A stretch of DNA of 64,000 nt from Flavobacteriaceae bacterium (GTDB lineage: Bacteria > Bacteroidota > Bacteroidia > Flavobacteriales > Flavobacteriaceae). Positions 21,157 to 30,312 of the stretch are shown in pieces; the first letter of the stretch is position 1, and each line of letters starts with the position of its first letter. The notes under the pieces were generated by a model, which was not told where the DNA came from, did not search any database, and saw only the letters and a program-made list of their open reading frames with translations. The stretch spans positions 1 through 64,000 of the forward strand of contig CANBWX010000001.1 of NCBI GenBank assembly GCA_947373225.1. The letters are read 5' to 3'. A program made the position numbers and the translations under genes.

Positions 21157-21759
21157 TCAATTTGCATTTTTAATTATATCTGGAATCAAAGCTTTCAAAT
21201 AATCAGGGATTTTTGTTATTGAAGAAATTTTTCCTGATTCAATTGATAAAATATGAGTTGGATGCTTGAGGTATTTTGATGAATCAAATAAATCTATGTA
21301 ATCAAAATAATTGAAAAAGGAATTTAGATTAGCATATCCATCATTATACCGTTTTTCTATTTCATTTTCAGGCACATAATGACCTCCGTTTTCCACTCGG
21401 ATGGCTACCCTTTTTTTAGCTTCTTGTATGGAGTCAAGACACAAAAAGACAAGGTGCAAATCATATCCATTATTTTTAAATATTTCAGGCCAGTGAAGAG
21501 GTGTCGAATTGAAGTTAGTTTCATAGCAAAAGCTGATTTTGTTATCGATTGCTGTTTTTATCTGGCTTTCTAATTCATTAAATGCCATCCTATGAGCCAT
21601 AGTTTCTTTCATGTCCGAATCAATCAAAGAATTATAGAATCTTAAAAATTGATAATCATAATCAAAAGGTATAAAATTATCAGGAGCTAACGGTTTAGAA
21701 AAAGTTGATTTTCCAGACCCATTGCATCCTGCTATGATAAGCAAAACAGGCTTAGACAT
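21157..21759 (-). CDS. Zeta toxin family / AAA P-loop kinase
   Basis: AGCNGSGKSTFSKPL Walker A, ETNFNS, RVENGGHYVPENEIEKRYNDGYANL zeta-like signature. Confidence 0.85.
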   Translation of the reverse strand: MSKPVLLIIAGCNGSGKSTFSKPLAPDNFIPFDYDYQFLRFYNSLIDSDMKETMAHRMAFNELESQIKTAIDNKISFCYETNFNSTPLHWPEIFKNNGYDLHLVFLCLDSIQEAKKRVAIRVENGGHYVPENEIEKRYNDGYANLNSFFNYFDYIDLFDSSKYLKHPTHILSIESGKISSITKIPDYLKALIPDIIKNAN

Positions 21760-21916
21760 TCTTGAATTGTGGAGCTATAGTAGGCTTTTTTTGATTTTTT
21801 CCCAATTGCAGGTTTTTTTCATAAACAGCCACTTGTACCTTAACTGAAGGCATTACTTTTTTCATTTGCTTTAAAGCAAATTGTACTCTTTGGTTTGTAT
21901 TTGAAATATCTTTCAT
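21752..21916 (-). CDS. Unannotated 54-aa small protein overlapping the zeta-like gene start
   Basis: Own translation: MKDISNTNQRVQFALKQMKKVMPSVKVQVAVYEKNLQLGKNQKKPTIAPQFKNV*; stop overlaps downstream ATG (AATGTCTAA); promoter-like TTTG-N18-TAAATTTG immediately upstream. Confidence 0.65.
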   Translation of the reverse strand: MKDISNTNQRVQFALKQMKKVMPSVKVQVAVYEKNLQLGKNQKKPTIAPQFKNV

Positions 21917-21921
21917 AATGA

Positions 21922-21951
21922 CAAATTTACAAAAAAATTAAATAGTACAAA
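21922..21951 (-). promoter_or_regulatory. Bacteroidota-type promoter (TTTG-N18-TAAATTTG) for small ORF-zeta pair
   Basis: CAAATTTA 21922-21929 and CAAA 21948-21951 on + strand; ATG begins 6 nt downstream of the -7 box. Confidence 0.55.
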
Positions 21952-22007
21952 TGAGCGAACATAAAAAAAACACCTCTTTAGTTATTGTTGTTTTTAATTT
22001 AACCCGA

Positions 22008-22068
22008 TCGCTCGGATATGCTATAAACATCTCACATATGGCTAGCGCGGTTTTGCAAACCGTGCCCA
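22008..22068. repeat. REP-like palindromic pair
   Basis: ccgatcgctcgg and gcgcggttttgcaaaccgtgc (9-bp stem with one wobble, TGC loop). Confidence 0.5.
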
Positions 22069-22120
22069 TAAATACAAGTAAATGTTCCAGACTTTAAAAA
22101 GCTGTAAGATTTATAAAACT

Positions 22121-22156
22121 AAAAACCCGACAAGCTTTAAAAACTTGTCGGGTTTG
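22121..22156 (-). terminator. Intrinsic terminator after nucleoside permease
   Basis: aaaaacccgacaagctttaaaaacttgtcgggttt. Confidence 0.85.
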
Positions 22157-22173
22157 AAATATAAAATAGGTTC

Positions 22174-23427
22174 TTAACCAACTACTTTTTCCAATTCGTT
22201 AGGATTGTGTTTGTGTTTGAACAAAATAGCAAAAGCAATCGCAACTACCAAAGCATAACCCGCAAAAGAAAGCCAGATATTGTGCCAATCTCTAACGCCA
22301 TTGTGAGTAAAAAAGGTATCAATAACTTGTCCGCTAATGATTCCACCAAAGAAAGCACCAAAACCATTCGACATCATCATAAATAATCCTTGAGCGCTTG
22401 AACGCATGGTATTATCAGTAGAAGTTTCGATAAACAACGAACCCGAAATATTAAAGAAATCGAACGCCATTCCGTAAACAATGCAAGACATAATAATCAT
22501 CCATAAACCGTCGGCAGGATTTCCGTAAGCAAACCATCCAAAACGTAAAACCCAAGCCAGCATCGAAATCAACATTACTTGTTTAATTCCAAATCGTTTC
22601 AAGAAAAACGGAATCGCCAAGATAAACAGCGTTTCCGATATTTGTGAAATCGACATAATTATAGTAGAATATTTCACCACGAATGAATCGGCATATTGAG
22701 GAACTTTGGCAAACTCCGAAAGATACGTATCGCCATACATATTTGTTAATTGCAAAGCGCCACCAAGAAACATGGAGAATATAAAAAACAACGCCATTTT
22801 GTAGGTACCAAATAATTTAAAGGCATTCAAACCTAATTTTTTGGCAAAAGAAGCATCTCCATCAATTTGTTTTTGTGGAGGACATTTTGGCAACGCAAAA
22901 GCATAAATTCCTAATATGAAAGCAGCAATAGCAGCAATGTAAAACATATTCGCTGAAGCTTTGTTTCCTGATAAATTCGTAATCCACATTGCGGCAATAA
23001 AACCAACAGTTCCCCAAACACGAATAGGCGGAAAAACTTTGACAACGTCGTAATCGTTATTTTTTAAAATCGTATAAGCCACTGAATTCGATAATGAAAT
23101 AGAAGGCATATAACAAAGCATTGCTCCAAAAATAACCCAATAAAATGTGGTAGGATTATCCACCTGCGGAAGATAACAAAGTGCTAAACCGCCTAAAATA
23201 TGTAAAATTCCGTATAATTTTTCGGCGTTAACCCAGCGATCGGCAATAATTCCTGTGAGTGCCGGCATCAATATAGATGAAATTCCTAAGGTCGAAAATA
23301 CAGCTCCAAATTCGGCTCCGCTCCATTGTTTTGTTGCAAACCAATAATTTCCAATAGTAATTAACCAAGCTCCCCAAACAAAAAACTGAAGAAAACTCAT
23401 TACTGTTAGACGATTTTTAATATTCAT
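22174..23427 (-). CDS. Nucleoside permease (MFS, NupG/XapB-like)
   Basis: MNIKNRLTVMSFLQFFVWGAWLITIGNYW; start moved from TTG 23436 to ATG 23427. Confidence 0.87.
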   Translation of the reverse strand: MNIKNRLTVMSFLQFFVWGAWLITIGNYWFATKQWSGAEFGAVFSTLGISSILMPALTGIIADRWVNAEKLYGILHILGGLALCYLPQVDNPTTFYWVIFGAMLCYMPSISLSNSVAYTILKNNDYDVVKVFPPIRVWGTVGFIAAMWITNLSGNKASANMFYIAAIAAFILGIYAFALPKCPPQKQIDGDASFAKKLGLNAFKLFGTYKMALFFIFSMFLGGALQLTNMYGDTYLSEFAKVPQYADSFVVKYSTIIMSISQISETLFILAIPFFLKRFGIKQVMLISMLAWVLRFGWFAYGNPADGLWMIIMSCIVYGMAFDFFNISGSLFIETSTDNTMRSSAQGLFMMMSNGFGAFFGGIISGQVIDTFFTHNGVRDWHNIWLSFAGYALVVAIAFAILFKHKHNPNELEKVVG

Positions 23428-23527
23428 AGTAATCAAACTTAAATTTATGTTTTAGACATTTATTATCTATAGCGTAAATCTAATGATAAATTAAGAAATT
23501 CAAATTAGATTATTTAAATAATAGTCA

Positions 23528-23562
23528 TAAAAAAACCATCAGGCAAGCCGTGATGGTTTTTC
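23528..23562 (-). terminator. Strong intrinsic terminator (11-bp stem) between pdxH and permease
   Basis: aaaaaccatca ggcaagccg tgatggttttt; U-rich tract on minus strand. Confidence 0.8.
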
Positions 23563-23608
23563 TACTAATCATAAACAAACAAAATCTCAATTATTATTTC
23601 GTATTATT

Positions 23609-23650
23609 AGGCTAAGTTTTAAGTAGATTGTGGGGCAAACTTCTTAAATT
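23609..23650 (-). repeat. Triple repeat, unit A
   Basis: ggctaagttttaagtagattgtggggcaaacttcttaaa. Confidence 0.85.
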
Positions 23651-23683
23651 CATTCTAATTGAGAACATCATTCATAAATAGCA

Positions 23684-23730
23684 TGTTAAGTTTTAAAATA
23701 AATTGTTTGGAGCAAACTCTTTTAAATCTT
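23684..23730 (-). repeat. Triple repeat, unit B (diverged)
   Basis: tgttaagttttaaaataaattgtttggagcaaactcttttaaatctt. Confidence 0.75.
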
Positions 23731-23744
23731 TATTATATTTTAGT

Positions 23745-23790
23745 AGGTTAAGTTTTTAAGTAGATTGTGGGGCAAACTCTTTTAAACTCT
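23745..23790 (-). repeat. Triple repeat, unit C
   Basis: aggttaagtttttaagtagattgtggggcaaactcttttaaactct. Confidence 0.85.
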
Positions 23791-23815
23791 TATTTTTTGT
23801 TCTTATTTCTTAGAT

Positions 23816-23848
23816 CAAATATACAACAATCATTAGATTAAAAACAAA
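23816..23848 (-). promoter_or_regulatory. Bacteroidota-type promoter TTTG-N21-TATATTTG
   Basis: CAAATATA 23816-23823 and CAAA 23845-23848 on + strand. Confidence 0.55.
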
Positions 23849-23941
23849 TATAATCGATGATATACACAAATTTACAATAATAATATATAATTTCTTACTA
23901 AAATATAAATAATAGTAAGCGCTTTAAAAAAAAATGCAGTT

Positions 23942-24586
23942 CTAAGGGGCGAGTCTTTCTATTTTCCAAGAATAATCCTCTTGCAAATGATAGCGAATTC
24001 TATCATGCAATCTATTGGGACGACCTTGCCAAAATTCAACTTCTATAGGACGAACTAAAAAACCACCCCAAAATTGAGGTCGAGGAATTTCTTTTCCTTC
24101 GAAATCTTTTTCTAATTGTTTTAAACCATCTTCAAGAACAACTCTCGATGAAATCACCTCACTTTGGTTAGAAACAATAGCCCCTAATTTGCTTCCCGTG
24201 GGTCTGGATTCAAAATAACCATCCGAAGTATTCTCAGATGTTTTCTCAGCAATCCCTTTTATAATCACCTGACGCTCCATAGAATGCCAGAAAAAAGAAA
24301 GACAAATATTGGGATTATTGGCAATAGCTCTCCCCTTTTCGGAATTATAATTGGTATAAAAAATAAAACCTTCATAGGTGTATTGTTTCAAAAGTAAAAC
24401 GCGCGATTTCGGAAAACCATCTAATCCAAAAGTTGAAACCGTCATCGCATTTACTTCGTCTACACCTCCAAAATCTTCCACTTCATGAAACCATCTATTG
24501 AATAAATTAATTGGATCTTCCGGAATATTAGTTTCCAAAAGCTCGCTTTTTTCATACGATTTTCTATAATTGCCTAACTCTTTCAT
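23942..24586 (-). CDS. pdxH: Pyridoxamine 5'-phosphate oxidase
   Basis: NAMTVSTFGLDGFPKSRVLLLKQY, FYTNYNSEKGRAIANNP, C-term RPNRLHDRIRY...ERLAP; start trimmed to MKELGNYRKSY. Confidence 0.94.
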   Translation of the reverse strand: MKELGNYRKSYEKSELLETNIPEDPINLFNRWFHEVEDFGGVDEVNAMTVSTFGLDGFPKSRVLLLKQYTYEGFIFYTNYNSEKGRAIANNPNICLSFFWHSMERQVIIKGIAEKTSENTSDGYFESRPTGSKLGAIVSNQSEVISSRVVLEDGLKQLEKDFEGKEIPRPQFWGGFLVRPIEVEFWQGRPNRLHDRIRYHLQEDYSWKIERLAP

Positions 24587-24664
24587 TTCTTGGATTATAT
24601 TTATTGGATGCAAATTTAATGAAACTAATTCTCATTTATACTAGCTCATTTCTTAGTTATACTT

Positions 24665-24728
24665 TTCGCCACAGATTAATTAATCTTTAGCCGAAAAAAT
24701 CTTTTTAATCCTTTAAATCTGTGTCAAA
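24665..24728. repeat. Inverted repeat with CACAGATT...AATCTGTG arms
   Basis: cgccacagattaattaatctttagccgaaaaaatctttttaatcctttaaatctgtgtc. Confidence 0.6.
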
Positions 24729-24762
24729 AAATTAAGTTTATGTTTTTTTAATTTTTTATAAA

Positions 24763-25668
24763 TCAAAATTCAAAACTTCTACCATCATCAGCCAAAAGGA
24801 CATTTGGAAAAATGGTTACAGCTTGTTCTTTAAAAAGTTCTATATTTTCGTATCGCGTAGAATAATGTCCTAAAACCAATTGTTTTACATTGGCTTTCAA
24901 AGCAATAGTTGCTGCTTCTTTTGCTGTCGAATGCATCGTTTTTCCTGCCAAAGCTTCCTCTGAATCCAAAAATGTAGCTTCGTGGTACAACACATCCACT
25001 TCATTGATAATTGGAATAATGCTTTCGTCATAAGCCGTATCCGAACAAAAAGCATAACTCAAAGGCGGAACTGGGTCAAAAGTTAATTTGGCGTTTTCAA
25101 TAACACGACCATCTTCTAAAGTGATGTCTTTTCCGTTCTTTATATTTTGATAATAACATTTATCAATTTCATAATTTTGAACAGCATTCAAATCTAATTT
25201 TCGTTCTCTAATTTTTTCTTGAAATAGAAAACCATTGGTGTAAACCCTATGTTTTAAAGGAATTGTCTTAACGATTACTTTTTCATCTTCAAAAATAATT
25301 TCACTTACTTTGGATTCTAATTCATGAAAAAACAAACCATAACTGGTCCACGAATTCGATAATCGCAATTGCAGATTGATTATTTCTTTAATTCCTTTTG
25401 GACCATAAATATGTAAATCAGTAGTTCGATTGAGCAGCGCAAAAGTAGAAACCAAACCTACCAAACCAAAAAAATGATCTCCATGCAAATGCGAAATAAA
25501 AATATGATTGATTTTCGAAAACCGAATCTTGTTTTTGCGCAACTGTACTTGCGTACCTTCCCCACAATCTATTAGAAACAGTCTATTCCTGATTTCTAAA
25601 ACCTGCGAAGTTGGGTTGGTAAAAGTTCGTGGAGTCGCGGCATAACAGCCAAGGATAGTTAGATTCAA
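24763..25668 (-). CDS. rnz: Ribonuclease Z
   Basis: SHLHGDHFFGL zinc motif, CSDTAY, YHEATF, LGHYSTRY. Confidence 0.93.
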   Translation of the reverse strand: MNLTILGCYAATPRTFTNPTSQVLEIRNRLFLIDCGEGTQVQLRKNKIRFSKINHIFISHLHGDHFFGLVGLVSTFALLNRTTDLHIYGPKGIKEIINLQLRLSNSWTSYGLFFHELESKVSEIIFEDEKVIVKTIPLKHRVYTNGFLFQEKIRERKLDLNAVQNYEIDKCYYQNIKNGKDITLEDGRVIENAKLTFDPVPPLSYAFCSDTAYDESIIPIINEVDVLYHEATFLDSEEALAGKTMHSTAKEAATIALKANVKQLVLGHYSTRYENIELFKEQAVTIFPNVLLADDGRSFEF

Positions 25669-25681
25669 AGTTAAAGTTTAT

Positions 25682-25762
25682 TCGGTTAATCGGTTATTTG
25701 GTTAATCGCAAAGTTGTGCTATTACATTCGGTTAAACAATTAAACGAATCAAACAATTAACC
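25682..25762. repeat. Degenerate GGTTAATCGG / ATTCGGTTAA palindromic repeat
   Basis: ttcggttaatcggttatttggttaatcg...attcggttaaacaattaaacgaatcaaacaattaacc. Confidence 0.65.
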
Positions 25763-25766
25763 TTTT

Positions 25767-26099
25767 TTAAAACCCCAAATCCCGTTCTATTTCTTCCATT
25801 TCTATAATATCGTGAGCTTCCTGCAAGGATCGAACAACAGCTAATTTATCAGAAACAGCATTATGATCTAAATCTGAAGTGGCTATTACAAATGATTTTT
25901 TGGCTTTTTTATGAATTTTTGAAAGTGGTAAAAAACTGTTAATTGCTGCCACCGAAAGGTTTTTGTATGTCCTAATATCAATGATAATATTATGTTTTTC
26001 GAAAGTTTTATACTCATGAGTAACTTTCGCCAAGAAGGAATCTAAATTGCCTTGAGTGTCTTTTATACAAACAGTATGTCCTTTTTGATCTACTTTCAT
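25767..26099 (-). CDS. STAS-like small protein (anti-sigma antagonist-like; in my recollection often mislabelled ribonuclease Z)
   Basis: 110 aa, alternating beta-alpha STAS-like pattern; adjacent to rnz. Confidence 0.6.
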   Translation of the reverse strand: MKVDQKGHTVCIKDTQGNLDSFLAKVTHEYKTFEKHNIIIDIRTYKNLSVAAINSFLPLSKIHKKAKKSFVIATSDLDHNAVSDKLAVVRSLQEAHDIIEMEEIERDLGF

Positions 26100-26132
26100 T
26101 GTAGTTATATTTTATACTAATTAACGAATATT

Positions 26133-26795
26133 TTATGCGTTTTTGTAAAGGCGAATATCATTATTTTCAAATATTGTCTTTTCATTACCAATGCATCCAA
26201 TGTCTACCATGGTATTTGCTAATTTTTCACTAGTTACTCCAATGTTGGGATAAATTTTGCTCAAAAAAGGCTTGTATAAAATTCGAGTGATTTTATAAAA
26301 CAAATTAGGTTCTTCTCTTTGGGTTACCGGATAAATATAGCCGGGTCTAAAACTATACATTTCTTTAAAATTCAAATTAAACAGAATATTTTCTGCAATT
26401 CCTTTGTCTTTTGCGAACATCATTTTACTTTTTTCAGATGAATCTGCTCCTTGCCCACTTAAAAAACAAAAAGTTGTATTCTCATTATTTTTTCGCAAAG
26501 TTTGTGCAAATGCTCTAGTAAAATTAATTGTTATTTTAGCAAATTCGTCTGTTGAAACTTGCCCTGTATATACGCCAATGCAATAAAAACAAATATCTTG
26601 ATTCTTAAATTGGCTCTCAATTTCTGTAAAATCTTCAAAATTAGTATGAACAATTTCAATTAATTTTGGATGATTAATTCCAGATTTACGCCTAACAATC
26701 GAGGTGATTTTATTTATTTTAGGATTCGATAAGCAATTTTCAAGAATTAAATTCCCAATCATACCATTGCTTCCAGTGATAATTACATTTTTCAT
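26133..26795 (-). CDS. NAD(P)-binding Rossmann-fold oxidoreductase
   Basis: VIITGSNGMIGNLIL dinucleotide-binding motif, FCFLSGQGAD, YSFRPGYIYP. Confidence 0.8.
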   Translation of the reverse strand: MKNVIITGSNGMIGNLILENCLSNPKINKITSIVRRKSGINHPKLIEIVHTNFEDFTEIESQFKNQDICFYCIGVYTGQVSTDEFAKITINFTRAFAQTLRKNNENTTFCFLSGQGADSSEKSKMMFAKDKGIAENILFNLNFKEMYSFRPGYIYPVTQREEPNLFYKITRILYKPFLSKIYPNIGVTSEKLANTMVDIGCIGNEKTIFENNDIRLYKNA

Positions 26796-26803
26796 TTACG
26801 TTT

Positions 26804-27730
26804 TTACTGAATTTTTGACGCCAATAAATAAATTACCGCCATCCGGATAGCAACACCATTTTCAACTTGATTTAATATCACCGATTGTTTAGAATCGGCC
26901 ACATCCGAAGTAATTTCCACACCACGATTTATAGGTCCTGGGTGCATAATTATAATCTCTTTATTCAACGAATCAAGCAAGGTTTTATCTAGGCCGTATT
27001 GTTGTGCATATTCCCTTGTTGAAGGAAAAAAATTCACGTCCATTCTTTCGTTTTGAACACGCAACATATTGGCTACATCACACCATTCCAATGCTTTACG
27101 TAAATTAGGTTCAACGGTTACTCCAAGTGATTCTATATGCCTTGGAATTAACGTTTTTGGTCCACAAACTTTTACTTCAGCACCTTGCATTTGCAAAGCA
27201 TATATATTCGAAAGTGCTACTCGCGAGTGCAAAATATCACCTACAATTACTACTTTTTTACCGCCTACATCTCCTAATTTTTCTCTTATGGAATAACTGT
27301 CTAACAAAGCTTGTGTTGGATGTTCGTGCGCTCCATCACCAGCATTTACAATACTTGCTTTCACATTTTGCGATAAGAAATGTGCTGCTCCTGGATTAGA
27401 ATGTCGCATCACCACCATATCTACTTTCATCGAAAGAATATTGTTTACGGTATCAATCAGAGTTTCTCCTTTTTTTACCGAAGATTGTGCTGCCGAAAAA
27501 CTAATTACGTCTGCTGACAAACGTTTTTGTGCTAATTCAAAAGAAAGTTTGGTTCTTGTACTGTTTTCAAAAAAGATGTTAGCAATAGTAATATCCCTAA
27601 GTGAAGGCACTTTTTTTATGGGACGATTGATAACTTCTTTAAAATGGTCGGCAGTTTCAAAAATGAGGTCAATATCTTTCTTATTGATATACTTTATGCC
27701 TAATAAATGATTTACACTTAGCTCGCTCAT
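26804..27730 (-). CDS. pyrB: Aspartate carbamoyltransferase catalytic subunit
   Basis: FFENSTRTKLSFE, GDGAHEHPTQALLD, HPGPINRGVEI. Confidence 0.96.
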   Translation of the reverse strand: MSELSVNHLLGIKYINKKDIDLIFETADHFKEVINRPIKKVPSLRDITIANIFFENSTRTKLSFELAQKRLSADVISFSAAQSSVKKGETLIDTVNNILSMKVDMVVMRHSNPGAAHFLSQNVKASIVNAGDGAHEHPTQALLDSYSIREKLGDVGGKKVVIVGDILHSRVALSNIYALQMQGAEVKVCGPKTLIPRHIESLGVTVEPNLRKALEWCDVANMLRVQNERMDVNFFPSTREYAQQYGLDKTLLDSLNKEIIIMHPGPINRGVEITSDVADSKQSVILNQVENGVAIRMAVIYLLASKIQ

Positions 27731-27735
27731 TTTTA

Positions 27736-28278
27736 TTACTTATTATTTATTAAATACACGGCATCTTCACCGTCTTGTTCTTTCCAGCAAACCAAAACTT
27801 TTTCGTCGTTTATAGCATCTACCTGACGACCACGATAATCGGGTTGAATAGGCAAATGACGGCTAAATCGACGATCTATAAGAACTAATAATTCTATTTC
27901 TGATGGTCTTCCAAAGGATTGAATCGCTGTCAATGCGGATCGAATACTTCGACCTGTGTACAAAACATCATCTATAAAAACGACTTTTTTGTTTTCGACA
28001 ATTACATCCATTTGGGTTTTGTTAGCTTCTAAAGGCTTATTCGTTCTACGAAAATCATCTCTAAAGAAAGTAATATCTAAATATCCTAAAGCAATTTTGG
28101 AAATATTATATTCTTTTTCTAACAAATCCTTTAATCGCTCTGCCAAGAAAGTACCACGGGGCTGAATTCCGACCAAAATAGTATCCGAAAAATCAAGATG
28201 TTTTTCGATTAACTGACAGGCCAAACGGTGCAGAATGATATTGACTTCCTTCGAAGTGAGCAATACTTTTTGACTCAT
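27736..28278 (-). CDS. pyrR: PyrR bifunctional regulator / uracil phosphoribosyltransferase
   Basis: VGIQPRGTFLAERL, VVFIDDVLYTGRSIRSAL PRPP loop, RGRQVDAI. Confidence 0.93.
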   Translation of the reverse strand: MSQKVLLTSKEVNIILHRLACQLIEKHLDFSDTILVGIQPRGTFLAERLKDLLEKEYNISKIALGYLDITFFRDDFRRTNKPLEANKTQMDVIVENKKVVFIDDVLYTGRSIRSALTAIQSFGRPSEIELLVLIDRRFSRHLPIQPDYRGRQVDAINDEKVLVCWKEQDGEDAVYLINNK

Positions 28279-28356
28279 AATAAAGTGTTGTTTGGGTTGT
28301 AAAGATATACTATTTTTTGAAATTTATAATTTGCTTATTCCATAAAATTTTCCAAA

Positions 28357-28389
28357 AAAAATCCCACTATGACGAGCGGGAATTTTTAA
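28357..28389 (-). terminator. Possible intrinsic terminator after ABC-F gene
   Basis: aaaaaaatcccactatgacgagcgggaattttta. Confidence 0.5.
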
Positions 28390-28408
28390 TTATAAATTTT
28401 TATTTCTT

Positions 28409-30034
<1,626 letters not shown>

Positions 30035-30312
30035 TTATTAATTTTTGCAAAAGTACAAAAAAATACACATTTTATTAAACATATCAATTATAGATTTCAA
30101 TGTCTAATTGGAGTTACAGAATCAAAATAAAAAAAACAAATATCCTGAAATTAATGAGAAAAAATCAGTCATTGCTTCAAAACGACATATTTACTATAAT
30201 TTTAATAAATTTTTATCCAAATTATTTTTTTTTAATTCACATTCCCAATATATTTACTGCTTATCCGATCATATAAATGATTAATCTAAAAACCAAAAAC
30301 CAATTTTAAATT

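Larger units (their letters stand above)
23528..23809 (-). ncRNA. Candidate ncRNA/leader with three hairpin repeats
   Basis: Promoter-like TTTG-N21-TATATTTG at 23816-23848, three repeats, then terminator 23528-23562. Confidence 0.45.

Noticed and set aside
23609-23790. Triple repeat considered as a mini CRISPR array
   Set aside because: Repeats are divergent, spacing is uneven (~75 and 61 bp start to start), spacer-like gaps are very short and no cas genes are in the window.
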